64,000 nt of DNA, from positions 124,001 through 188,000 of the forward strand of contig NZ_LVJI01000007.1 in the NCBI RefSeq assembly GCF_001637225.1, written 5' to 3'. This document shows positions 1 through 8,546 of the stretch, piece by piece. Source of the DNA: Paenibacillus antarcticus (GTDB lineage Bacteria > Bacillota > Bacilli > Paenibacillales > Paenibacillaceae). Each line of letters begins with the position of its first letter. The stretch's first letter is position 1. Position numbers and translations under genes: made by a program. A model generated the notes under the pieces. The model ran no database searches. It saw only the letters and a list, made by a program, of their open reading frames with translations, and was not told where the DNA came from.

Positions 1-138
1 GTCTTATGACTTATGCCCTTAGACTATTATAATCGGAATAATGAACTAAATTAATTAGATTCTTACCACATGTATATATTTCCTTCTTTTGAAGCGGGTT
101 AACAATCCAGATTCACGTGAGGCACGATAACTAGAACA

Positions 139-175
139 GCCGCACTGCAATGACATATTGTCAAAGAAGTGCGGC
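139..175. terminator. nested hairpin downstream of the PTS-like gene
   Basis: An 8-bp outer stem (GCCGCACT at 139-146, AGTGCGGC at 168-175) encloses a second perfect 5-bp stem (TGACA/TGTCA, 151-163). It lies about 75 nt past the stop of the leftward membrane-transporter gene. There is no clear T-run, so a Rho-independent role is only probable. The rest of 1-249 shows no gene. Confidence 0.5.
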
Positions 176-249
176 ATGTTCTTAATGCAACGTTGTGATC
201 AATCCTTGTTCTCTCATAAGTAAAGATTAAGATTATTCCGGCTAATCAT

Positions 250-1818
250 CTACTGCAGTGGATTGTTGTTCTTGACTGTTTTGTTAGCTACCAACGTTAT
301 AAGTAGAGCCAGAACTAGTGCAACCACCATCGCAATAGTAAATCCAATCCAGTTATTAGATAACCATGGCCCCATAAATGATGGAACATAAGCGGTGCCT
401 CGAACGTTAAATACGCCCACAAGTCCTCCTCCTACACCAGAAGCAACAATCGCCCCTGCAAAGACCATTTTATTAGAGAACATGAATGGGTAGGCTGCCT
501 CAACGAATGTTCCGAATCCCATATTAATTAAGAAACCTGGTGTAGCTACCGCCGCTTCACCTCGATCTCTAGGAGCAATGATGTTCGCTAATGTAATACC
601 CGCTGATACCATTACCAAACCAACCATATCAATAGCACCTAAGAAGCTATTTCCCGTCTTCTCCATCTCAAGGAGCACGATGGGTAGTATGGCAGCATGA
701 TATACGCCTCCCAGAATAGCTGGCCAGATCAAGAGACCCGCTATAACACCCGCTATAATAGGATTAAACGATATCGCCATGTTAATGATATCCTTGATGA
801 ATTCACCCAACTGTAGTGCAAAAGGAGCGATCAAGAAATACATAATAAGCCCTGATATGAGTCCTGCTAGACCGCCGGCAACAATATTTACCGTTGTCAT
901 TGGGAAACGCCACTGCACACATTTTACGAACAGGTATTGAACAAGCAGTCCAGCCCCGATACCACCAATAATCCCACCTATGATTCCCCCTTGAATAGAC
1001 AGTGCCCCTGCAATAACACCCGCAACAATGGACACTTCATCCAAATCGGAAATTTGCTTAGCTGCAATGACCGCTAGCACAACTGGCAAGGCTTTTAGCA
1101 TGATATCAAATACTTCACTTAATCCTTTAAATGTAGGAATTTGACTGATCGCAAGCACAATAGCCATCGCAATGAACCCAGGTAAGGACGATTGCATAAT
1201 CCCTTTGAGATTGATATTCTTCCAAGGCTTGCTGGATGCTGAAGCTTGTGAGGATGGTGAAGATCCTAGAATAGGGTAATATTTCATGCCCCAATATTTA
1301 CACAACGATTGGATAAAGGATACCGCTCTTGTACGGTTCGTGGTTCCTGTCGTCCCAGATGCCGCAATCACATTTGCACCTTTGGAACTAATCAGAGCCA
1401 TGGATGTTCCACCTGTACCTACAAGGGGTATTCCTTTCTCTACAGCCGCTTTAATGGTTTGTTTATTCGCATCATTAGGATCGGCACTCATGGCAATCAC
1501 GCCATCAATGAGACCTGAATGGATAAGGTTCGCGATTTCGGCATCTACAGCTGCTGCTGCATGGTTCATATCTTTCAATAATCCCTCGGAAAGCTTACTA
1601 AGGCGATTCTCCTCTGAATTCCATACATATAAATCTGCTGTCGTACTCTCTTTTGCGATGTCCATCGATTCCCCTGCTGCAATAAATTGCACCATGCCAA
1701 TCTCTAGACCTGCGCTCTTACTTTGTGTAACGATTTCTCCAATTAACTTCTCAGGGTCTTTCCCCCCAAGATTAAATAAATTACCACCGCTGCTACCTAT
1801 AATTGCTATACGTTTCAT
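250..1818 (-). CDS. PTS EIIC-like membrane transporter with soluble N-terminal domain
   Basis: 522 residues from the ATG at 1818, which has GAGGGG seven bases upstream; an in-frame ATG five codons earlier lacks such a site. Residues 1-180 look soluble (start MKRIAIIGSSGGN, later a Gly/Thr-rich VGTGGTSMAL stretch) and I cannot assign them to a known PTS IIA or IIB domain. From about residue 200 the protein is highly hydrophobic, with many Gly-rich membrane spans and a GGVYHAAILPIVLLEME segment like those of EIIC_2-type permeases. Phosphotransfer partners are not encoded nearby, so it may be an orphan permease. The substrate is unknown. It is divergent from a MarR gene whose likely operator lies between them. 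Confidence 0.7.
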   Translation of the reverse strand: MKRIAIIGSSGGNLFNLGGKDPEKLIGEIVTQSKSAGLEIGMVQFIAAGESMDIAKESTTADLYVWNSEENRLSKLSEGLLKDMNHAAAAVDAEIANLIHSGLIDGVIAMSADPNDANKQTIKAAVEKGIPLVGTGGTSMALISSKGANVIAASGTTGTTNRTRAVSFIQSLCKYWGMKYYPILGSSPSSQASASSKPWKNINLKGIMQSSLPGFIAMAIVLAISQIPTFKGLSEVFDIMLKALPVVLAVIAAKQISDLDEVSIVAGVIAGALSIQGGIIGGIIGGIGAGLLVQYLFVKCVQWRFPMTTVNIVAGGLAGLISGLIMYFLIAPFALQLGEFIKDIINMAISFNPIIAGVIAGLLIWPAILGGVYHAAILPIVLLEMEKTGNSFLGAIDMVGLVMVSAGITLANIIAPRDRGEAAVATPGFLINMGFGTFVEAAYPFMFSNKMVFAGAIVASGVGGGLVGVFNVRGTAYVPSFMGPWLSNNWIGFTIAMVVALVLALLITLVANKTVKNNNPLQ

Positions 1819-1974
1819 TTCTCTACCCCTCATTTGGTTACTTATGCACTTTCTCGCTTTAGCTAATCACCGTATTCCCTCATTATACTGACGTTGCTCT
1901 GAATAACAATAGATATGACTAAAAAAAGTGAAGTTCATTTTGCAACGATTGGTCGGTTGTAGCATGCAAAAAAA

Positions 1975-2003
1975 CTCGATCATCTTGGTCAGAGATGATC
2001 GAG
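1975..2003 (-). terminator. leader terminator/attenuator candidate ahead of the PTS-like gene
   Basis: An 11-bp perfect stem (CTCGATCATCT at 1975-1985, AGATGATCGAG at 1993-2003) with a 7-nt loop is followed, on the minus strand only, by seven T residues. No leftward gene ends nearby upstream except the distant FNR gene at 2682. Because the next leftward gene starts at 1818, this may be a conditional terminator in its 5' leader. It could equally just stop read-through from the iron island. Confidence 0.55.
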
Positions 2004-2060
2004 CCTATGACAACAGCAAGACGAAATTTACTCGTCCCACTTGATCCACATTTACATATA

Positions 2061-2082
2061 ATTACTTTGTATATAAAGTAAT
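2061..2082. promoter_or_regulatory. palindromic operator, likely for the adjacent MarR regulator
   Basis: Arms ATTACTTT and AAAGTAAT flank a GTATAT centre, giving a perfect 22-bp inverted repeat. It sits about 70 nt before the marR-type gene and overlaps AT-rich promoter-like sequence in both directions. The size and symmetry fit MarR-family operators. Assignment to this regulator is inference from position. Confidence 0.6.
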
Positions 2083-2152
2083 ATCATAATGATAATATAT
2101 CAAATGAGTACGATTTGTCTTTGATGAAGATCGTGAATGAAAGGACAACTCA

Positions 2153-2608
2153 ATGCGACAGAACTCGGATCAACAACATATACAAACGGTGCTTGATTTC
2201 ATTTTAGTCTTAAGTGACACGATGACTCGACAGAAGCAGTTATTCGAAGATGAAACAGCATGTTCGCCCGAGGAGACTAACGTCATCCGAATTCTTTCTC
2301 AGAATGGCCCACTCATGGTCAAGGAAATCGGTCAAGCCTTGCCAGGAATGAACTTCAGTAAGCTTACTCGTATACTCGACAGCCTAGAGAAAAAGGGTCA
2401 TGTCATACGTACCCTTAATCAGAAGGATCTTCGTAGTTTCCTTTTAGCACCAACGGAGAAGAGCAAACAGCTCCTCTGCAAATTCATGGGTGATATTGGA
2501 GAAGTTGCGCAACATATGCTTTCATCATTGACGCCTACCGAACGCCTCATGTTAGATCAATTATTCGGTAAAATGCAGATTAATTTACGTGATATTACCT
2601 CATTATAG
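2153..2608 (+). CDS. MarR-family transcriptional regulator
   Basis: 151 residues, a normal length for the family. A winged-helix DNA-binding region spans roughly residues 40-105 (EETNVIRILSQNGPLMVKEI, then SKLTRILDSLEKKGHV), flanked by helical dimerisation segments. The ATG at 2153 has AAAGGA nine bases upstream. It is transcribed away from the PTS-like gene, with a palindrome between them, so autoregulation and control of that gene are plausible. Its inducer is unknown. A decayed direct copy of the middle and end of this gene lies at 12.8-13.1 kb, on the far side of the iron island. Confidence 0.9.
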   Translation: MRQNSDQQHIQTVLDFILVLSDTMTRQKQLFEDETACSPEETNVIRILSQNGPLMVKEIGQALPGMNFSKLTRILDSLEKKGHVIRTLNQKDLRSFLLAPTEKSKQLLCKFMGDIGEVAQHMLSSLTPTERLMLDQLFGKMQINLRDITSL

Positions 2609-2625
2609 AATGTGAACGTCAGACC

Positions 2626-2652
2626 ATACCCTCCTAATTAGAGGGTATTTTC
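2626..2652 (+). terminator. terminator after the MarR gene
   Basis: Stem ATACCCTC (2626-2633) pairs with GAGGGTAT (2641-2648) across a 7-nt loop and is followed by a short T-run. It also stands about 30 nt beyond the end of the convergent reductase gene. Confidence 0.7.
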
Positions 2653-2681
2653 ATCCTATAATAGTACCGAAGTGATCACAT

Positions 2682-3752
2682 TTATGATGATAGGTTAGAT
2701 TTCGCTGCAAATAAATGTTTCACTAATTCACGGTTTTTTTCTTTAAAGACGTCATTATGTGAAGAGACCATTCCATGACCATAAGCTTCTGGCATAATAT
2801 ATTGCTTCGCTTTATTCACAGCATTTGCTGCATCTTGAAATGCCCCTGCGATTAAATGGAGTTTCCCTTCGTGATTCAAAATATCTCCTGCAGCATAGAT
2901 CCCAGGCACAGATGTTTCACTCATGGGACTACCCGCAATACTGTATTCATTTGCCATTTCAATATTTAATCCACTATTGGATGTCAACTCTTTATCACGT
3001 TCGTAGCCATGATTTATGATCACTTCATCAACAGACAGTTCAATCTTATTTCCATTCTCACCGCTAAGTAATTCCACTTTCTCAATAGTCTCGTGGTCAC
3101 TTGCGGCAATGAGCTTTTCAATCGATGTATTCAATAAACATACAACAGAACTATTGAATAGCCGCGTAACTTCTGCCTCATGTCCCTTCAACATGTCTTT
3201 CCGATAGGTCAAATAGACTTTTTTCGCAATCGGTTCCAATTCATTTGCCCAGTCAACAGCAGTGTTGCCACCTCCGGAAATCAATACAGTCTTCCCTTTA
3301 AAGCGTGCGAGAGATTTCACTGTATAATGCAAATTGGAAACCTCAAAACGTTCAGCGCCTTCGATTTCTAGTTTTGTTGGATTCAAAATGCCCCCGCCAA
3401 CAGCTAAAATAACTGTTTTGGAGAAATGTTTGCGGTTTGTAGATGTTTGGATAACAAAGTTTCCATCTTCATCTTTGTTAATTGACGTCACTTTTTCACC
3501 TAATACCACCTCGGGCTCAAAAGTTGTCCCTTGCTGAACCATTTGTTCAATCAGTTGTTCTCCAGTAGTGGGTAGGAGTCCCCCTATATCCCAAATCATT
3601 TTCTCTGGATAGACATGCACTTTTCCTCCTAAAAAAGGTTGAAATTCAATAATTTTTGTTTTCATTTCCCTTAAACCACTATAGAAGGCAGAAAAAAGTC
3701 CTGCTGGGCCACCACCAATAATTGTTACATCATACAGCTGTTCTGAATTCAT
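2682..3752 (-). CDS. ferredoxin/siderophore reductase-like flavoprotein (FNR type 2, IruO/YcgT-like)
   Basis: 356 residues from an ATG preceded by AAAGGAG. The FAD Rossmann motif GGGPAG is at residues 13-18, an NADPH-binding SGGGNTAVDW stretch around 159-168, and the C-terminal AAGD FAD motif around 290. There is no CxxC redox pair between the domains, which separates it from thioredoxin reductase. It therefore fits thioredoxin-reductase-like ferredoxin-NADP reductases, a family that includes the Staphylococcus aureus siderophore reductase IruO and Fur-controlled YcgT of Bacillus. It lies 19 nt beyond the readable end of an iron-siderophore binding protein, so iron release from imported ferric siderophore is the favoured role. 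A close paralogue lies at 48.5 kb beside the second iron cluster. Confidence 0.85.
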   Translation of the reverse strand: MNSEQLYDVTIIGGGPAGLFSAFYSGLREMKTKIIEFQPFLGGKVHVYPEKMIWDIGGLLPTTGEQLIEQMVQQGTTFEPEVVLGEKVTSINKDEDGNFVIQTSTNRKHFSKTVILAVGGGILNPTKLEIEGAERFEVSNLHYTVKSLARFKGKTVLISGGGNTAVDWANELEPIAKKVYLTYRKDMLKGHEAEVTRLFNSSVVCLLNTSIEKLIAASDHETIEKVELLSGENGNKIELSVDEVIINHGYERDKELTSNSGLNIEMANEYSIAGSPMSETSVPGIYAAGDILNHEGKLHLIAGAFQDAANAVNKAKQYIMPEAYGHGMVSSHNDVFKEKNRELVKHLFAAKSNLSS

Positions 3753-3838
3753 TATGAATGCTCCTTTATATTTAATTAGGATGGAATGAAAGAAAAGATC
3801 CTCCCCCTACCATAAAGTTGGTGTGAGGAGTATCATTT

Positions 3839-4809
3839 CTATTTGTCGAGACTGGTGAGCCAAGTCGTAAGTTCTTCAATTTGAGCAAGGACGGCCACAC
3901 ATAGATATGTCCATTCTTAACTGCTGGAATGCTCCCCCAAATTGGGTCCTTCTGGAAGTCTTCAATCGTTCGATTATTCGAAGTCATAATAATATAATCG
4001 CCGGCGTATTTCTCTACCATTTCCTCTGAGAGTTCTGCCCATTGCTTCTCCATAATTTCATTGGCAACTACGCTTGGAGGCTTACGTCCAAGCGCCTGGT
4101 ATATCGGTTGACCACCACGACCAAAATTATTGCCGTATACCCAAGTCGACTTACCACCATCCTCCATAATGGAAAAACTAGCATCAGTAGCAATAGCAGT
4201 ATCAACCTTGGCCTTCGCCTCGGCAATACGCTTGTCGTATTGGAGTAGCCAAGTCTTCGCTTCTTCTTCCTTATCAAGTAGCTTACCGAAATAGGTTAGC
4301 TCCTCATGAACGTCTTTCAAATCGCCATAAGGAATAACAATAGTGGGCGCGATTTTGCTTAATGCCTCGTAGTTGTCTCCATTATTAGTAATAATGAGAT
4401 CTGGGTTTAGAGCAAGTACGTTTTCGATAGATGGTTTTCCGTATGTTCCGATATCCGAAACCCCGACGAGTTTATCTTTGAAATAATAGTTTTTAATGCT
4501 CAGTCCTGGTGCTCCAACCGGAATAACACCCAATGGAATCAGACTTCCCAGGTACTCCTCTGCAACAATACGTTGCGGTTTAACAGGAATCTCAATATCA
4601 CCTTTTATTGTGGTAACAGTTTTCACTGCACTGCTCGTGTCAGTACTTGAGTTCTCTTCTGTTTTCGGTTTCTCAGCCGCTTCGCTATTTGGAGCTGTCT
4701 TTGTCTCTGTCGCTCCGCAACCGGAAAGGACTAATACAATCAATAGAAACAATATTGGAAGAACTAACCCTAATTTCTGTGACCTATGGTGTTTTTCTCT
4801 TGAATACAA
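3839..4809 (-). pseudogene. iron-siderophore binding lipoprotein, C-terminus disrupted by a frameshifting deletion
   Basis: The frame opens at a TTG (4809) with AAGGGGG upstream and reads a lipoprotein signal (VLVLSGCG) and a normal Fe3+-siderophore binding domain up to AVKNGHIYV. The expected aromatic/YDPI segment is then missing and the frame is shifted. The other frame continues as AVLAQIEELTTWLTSLDK and stops at 3839, which is the normal family ending. About 11-12 codons, with a length not divisible by three, seem to be deleted near 3890. The shifted frame runs on to 3772 with an unrelated tail of about 36 residues. A Fur box precedes the gene. Whether the product still works is uncertain; an assembly error is also possible. 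Confidence 0.75.
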
Positions 4810-4827
4810 CTTGAATCCCCCTTAAAC

Positions 4828-4846
4828 AATAATGATAATCATTATC
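4828..4846. promoter_or_regulatory. Fur box upstream of binding protein 1
   Basis: AATAATGATAATCATTATC matches the classical 19-bp Fur consensus at 18 of 19 positions. It lies about 20 nt upstream of the TTG start of the siderophore-binding lipoprotein, so iron repression of this gene and the reductase downstream is expected. Confidence 0.85.
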
Positions 4847-4907
4847 AATATTGTTATTGTAAGGTATACTGACAATCATGTCTATGCACTACAATGATCT
4901 GGCTCCC

Positions 4908-6490
4908 TCAATTTTGTAATGTTAGCAACCTCATTAGCTCATGTAACTGTCCCTGAGAGGATAGGGGGTCATAACCATAGAACAAATCTGGCTTGTCAAT
5001 TATATACACCTGATTTTTTTTGACAGCCTCCATTTCCAGCCATGGCTCAGACCTAAACAGACGATTCATCCTCTTCTTTGCCGCTAAATTTGAAGGTAAC
5101 CCAGTAATAAAGATATGATCCGCTGGGTAGTCTACGATAGCCTCGATCTCCTCCTCCACATATCCCCATCTATCCATGTCACGCTTAAGCAGAGAGACTG
5201 GTGGACGAAAGCCGATATCATCATACAAGATTTGACTCCCTCTACCGTAGCTGCTGTTAATGCAGTAAGCAGAGCTAGTACCAATCTCCCACACGACAGC
5301 AGTCCCCCGTTCGCAAAGGCGCTGATCAAGTGTCTGATTATAGGCCCCAACCATTCCTCTACATGCCTTTGTCTTTCTACAATGTCCGCAATGAGGCGGA
5401 ATTGCTCTCGCCAGCTTATGTTCATGAAAGATAGGCCAAGCACAGGAGCCAACGGAAGCAGTAGATGATTCCCTTTTGCCGTATTATAGTCAATAATTAC
5501 GTCAGGATGAGCGGCAGCAACGGTCTCATAGAAAGAGGAGGCGCTTCCTTCATATTCGTAGAGTTTTTGCACGGGGTTCACGTCCTTCACACTTTCTATC
5601 CAGGCAGAGTACACCCCCAGTTCCGGGGTGATACCTAAGGCCAATAAGCATGCGGTATGATTACTATTAAGAGCAACCACTCGTTTTTGCTTATGATGAT
5701 AAGCGGTAGGAGATAAGCCGACTAACTGCTTAAATTTCCGACTTAAATATGTACCTTCTTTATAGCCCACTTCTTGTGCCAAGTTCTCTAACTTTGGCAT
5801 ATTGAATAACAACCTATTCTGGGAGGTCCGAATCCGTAACATAGCTAGATAAGCACTGAAGGTTTGACCTGTATGCATGCGAAATGCACGGGAGAAATGC
5901 TCTGGGCTCACCTGCGCAAATCTGGCCATCTGCTCGCGCGTCACATCCTCATGAAAATGTGTGTCTATGTAATGTAGTACTTGTTCCATCCACGAGCCTG
6001 CATGCTGAAGTTGCCTTTCAATTTCATCAGATAGCTCTGACAGTAGCTCAACAAATAACTGTTGGAGATGAAACGGCTTACTGTTGGCTAGATTTCTAGA
6101 GACTCTTTCTAACTCTGCCGCCAGCCATATGATATTTAATGAACAGTCCCAAAGAGGTTCAGGATACTTTAATTCATTCGGTTCTGTACCATCACTTGTT
6201 AAACAACGATACCTGATCAAAATTCCCTCGAACCTTGTATGCAATTTAGGAGACAACTTTAATTCATTGGAATTATGCCAAAGTACTACACAACCACGTG
6301 ATAACGCATATTGCTGTTCGTTAAGCGTGAGTAAGCTGTTACCATTTGAAACAACAAGAAGACAAGGAAACGATGCCATTTCTTCATCCATTAAGGTTTC
6401 TTCCCAATTCGATATACTAACAGGTAAATAGTAGGTATTAGAAAGTGGGTTACGATCTTTGGATAGCCTATCTTCATCTTCCATCACCAT
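4908..6490 (-). pseudogene. Btr-like AraC regulator with siderophore-binding domain, frameshifted
   Basis: Two overlapping frames together make one protein of about 527 residues. The first (from 6490) has an N-terminal sensory region, an AraC double helix-turn-helix around residues 165-265 and the start of a periplasmic-binding-protein-like domain, reading to EEWLG. The second (ending 4908) continues that domain from GAYNQTLDQRL to a typical YGYDPLS ending. The switch falls in a run of four G at 5345-5348 on the coding strand, consistent with loss of one G. Btr of B. subtilis has this architecture and activates siderophore uptake when it binds ferric bacillibactin. The start is ambiguous: ATG 6490, GTG 6487 or ATG 6484 follow GAGGAGG. 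A homopolymer sequencing error cannot be excluded. Confidence 0.8.
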
Positions 6491-6569
6491 GTTCCTCCTC
6501 TCGAGTGTAATCGGTTCATTCTAATATCGAGTTCCTTAAGATATCCAATCTGGCTTCGTCGTTTCGATG

Positions 6570-6606
6570 CCTTGTTCATCTTTGAAAATAATACATATGA
6601 ACAAGG
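6570..6606. repeat. 10-bp inverted repeat between ABC exporter and Btr-like gene
   Basis: CCTTGTTCAT (6570-6579) and ATGAACAAGG (6597-6606) are perfect complements around a 17-nt AT-rich loop. It lies between the stop of the ABC protein and the start of the regulator. No T-run follows, so it may be a regulator-binding site or an mRNA stem rather than a terminator. Confidence 0.45.
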
Positions 6607-6656
6607 AAAACCGGAATGCACTTAACATCCCGTCTTCTCCCTTATCCCTCCACTTC

Positions 6657-8372
6657 CTAGACTCCAAATTGCGCTTGGTGAAGTCTGTTATAGGCTCCTT
6701 CTGCAGCTAATAACTCATGGTGACTTCCTTGCTCGACGATCCCATCCTCCGTTACTACGACAATGCGATCCGCATTTTTAATCGTTGCTAAACGATGTGC
6801 AATGACAAGTGTAGTTCGCCCTTCTGATAATTCAGTTAATGCCTGTTGAATCGCAACCTCTGTTTCTGTATCCAGTGCAGATGTTGCTTCATCTAAGATC
6901 AGAATAGATGGATTTTTAAGGAACATTCGAGCAATGGATAGCCGTTGTTTTTGTCCACCAGACAGTTTGACGCCTCGCTCACCAATCAATGTATCCATTC
7001 CTTCAGATTGGGACATGATGACTTCCTCCAACTGCGCTCTTCTAGCAGCTTCCCATATGTGCTCTTCCGAAGCATCTAACTTGCCATAAGCGATATTCTC
7101 CCGAATCGTCCCATCAAATAGGAAGACATCCTGTTGGACAATTCCTATCTGAGAGCGAAGGGATTCAAGTGTCATTTGTCGGGTCTCAATCCCATCGATC
7201 ATTATAGATCCGCTGTTCACATCATAGAAGCGAGGTAACAAACTACAGATCGTTGTTTTACCAGCGCCTGATGGTCCAACAAGTGCTACTGTTTCACCTG
7301 CCTGAATCGTTAAAGTAATATTTACTAACACATTCTCTTTACCTTCATAACCAAACGACACATCTTGGAATTTTATATTTCCTTCTAAATGTGAGACAGC
7401 TATTGCATTGGGCGCATCCGCTACATCTGGCTCTGTCTCAAGCATCTCTACATAACGTTTGAATCCAGCAACTCCTTTGGGATACATTTCAATAACTGCA
7501 TTGATTTGTTGAATCGGTCCTAAAAATACGTTCGATAGAAGAACAAAAGCAAGAAACTCTCCGTATGTCATTTGTTTATTAATAACAAACCATGTACCGC
7601 ACAGCAGAACAAACAACGTGACGAATTTCATAAGAATATAACTAATCGACGAATTCCAAGCCATAATCCGGTAGGCAATCAATTTCGAATCTCGAAAACG
7701 TCCATTATTTTCATTGAATTGAGCGATTTCGTGCTCTTCATTAGCAAACGCTTGAACAACGCGCATTCCACTTACATTATTTTCTACACGCGCATTAAAA
7801 TCAGCGATATCTGCAAAGAAACGTGTAAATGCTTTAGACATTTTTTTACTGAAATACAAGGAAAGACAGATAATAAGTGGCACAACAATAAAAGTAAGTA
7901 TTGCTAATTGCCAATTTATTGTAAGCATGATTACAAATGCGCCTGAAAGCGTCATGATTGCGATAAATAGATCCTCAGGTCCATGATGTGCGATTTCACC
8001 AATATCCATCAAATCATTTGTCATTCTGGATACTAAATGACCTGTTTTATTATTATCAAAAAAGCGGAATGATAACTTCTGTACATGAGTAAAAAGATCT
8101 TTTCGCATATCGGATTCTATATTAATGCCTAGCTTATGTCCCCAGTAGGTGACAACATAATGGAGAGCCGAACTAATAATATATATTCCTAATAATGATG
8201 CACATCCCCATAAGATCCAACTCCAGTTCGAGCTAGGCAATAAATCATCCACTACACGATGGACAGCTAAAGGAAAGGCAAGTTCCAATAATGCTGCTAT
8301 AATCGCACAGGAAAAGTCCAAGATGAATAGCCTTCGATAGGGTTTGTAGTAAGAGAAGAAACGTTTTAACAA
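6657..8372 (-). CDS. ABC exporter-fold protein (fused membrane and ATPase domains)
   Basis: 571 residues from a TTG at 8372 with TTAGGAG eleven bases upstream. Residues 1-310 form the six-helix ABC membrane domain. The ATPase domain has Walker A GPSGAGKTT near 365, the signature LSGGQKQR, Walker B ILILDEATSALD and a switch-region AHR. It would act as a homodimer half-transporter of the MsbA/BmrA type. A Fur-like box lies upstream and siderophore-import genes lie on both sides, so siderophore export or, as for mycobacterial IrtAB, import and reduction is a reasonable guess. The sequence alone does not reveal direction or substrate. The gene is intact while three neighbours are broken. Confidence 0.9.
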   Translation of the reverse strand: MLKRFFSYYKPYRRLFILDFSCAIIAALLELAFPLAVHRVVDDLLPSSNWSWILWGCASLLGIYIISSALHYVVTYWGHKLGINIESDMRKDLFTHVQKLSFRFFDNNKTGHLVSRMTNDLMDIGEIAHHGPEDLFIAIMTLSGAFVIMLTINWQLAILTFIVVPLIICLSLYFSKKMSKAFTRFFADIADFNARVENNVSGMRVVQAFANEEHEIAQFNENNGRFRDSKLIAYRIMAWNSSISYILMKFVTLFVLLCGTWFVINKQMTYGEFLAFVLLSNVFLGPIQQINAVIEMYPKGVAGFKRYVEMLETEPDVADAPNAIAVSHLEGNIKFQDVSFGYEGKENVLVNITLTIQAGETVALVGPSGAGKTTICSLLPRFYDVNSGSIMIDGIETRQMTLESLRSQIGIVQQDVFLFDGTIRENIAYGKLDASEEHIWEAARRAQLEEVIMSQSEGMDTLIGERGVKLSGGQKQRLSIARMFLKNPSILILDEATSALDTETEVAIQQALTELSEGRTTLVIAHRLATIKNADRIVVVTEDGIVEQGSHHELLAAEGAYNRLHQAQFGV

Positions 8373-8431
8373 AATGTATCGACTCCTAACCTATTTATTG
8401 AATAGTATTTTATTTCACTTCTGCTATTTCT

Positions 8432-8450
8432 GATATTAATAATCATTCTC
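8432..8450. promoter_or_regulatory. Fur box upstream of ABC exporter-fold gene
   Basis: GATATTAATAATCATTCTC matches the 19-bp Fur consensus at 16 positions and lies 60 nt upstream of the TTG start of the ABC protein, also following the end of the second binding-protein gene. Confidence 0.7.
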
Positions 8451-8546
8451 ATACATTGAATATAGCCTATCCCTTACTCTGAAGAAATGGACAAACGTGT
8501 ATTCTTTTTTGGACAAAATGAACTTATATGATATGTGAGACTAGTC

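Noticed and set aside
1286-1891. 201-residue plus-strand frame
   Set aside because: It lies antisense to the PTS-like gene, has no ribosome site and no recognisable domain; a shadow frame.
1900-2050. T-box or other riboswitch before the PTS-like gene
   Set aside because: No T-box TGGNACCGCG-like element or known aptamer core was visible; only the hairpin terminator remains.
2682-3752. thioredoxin reductase
   Set aside because: The redox-active CxxC between the FAD and NADPH motifs is absent.
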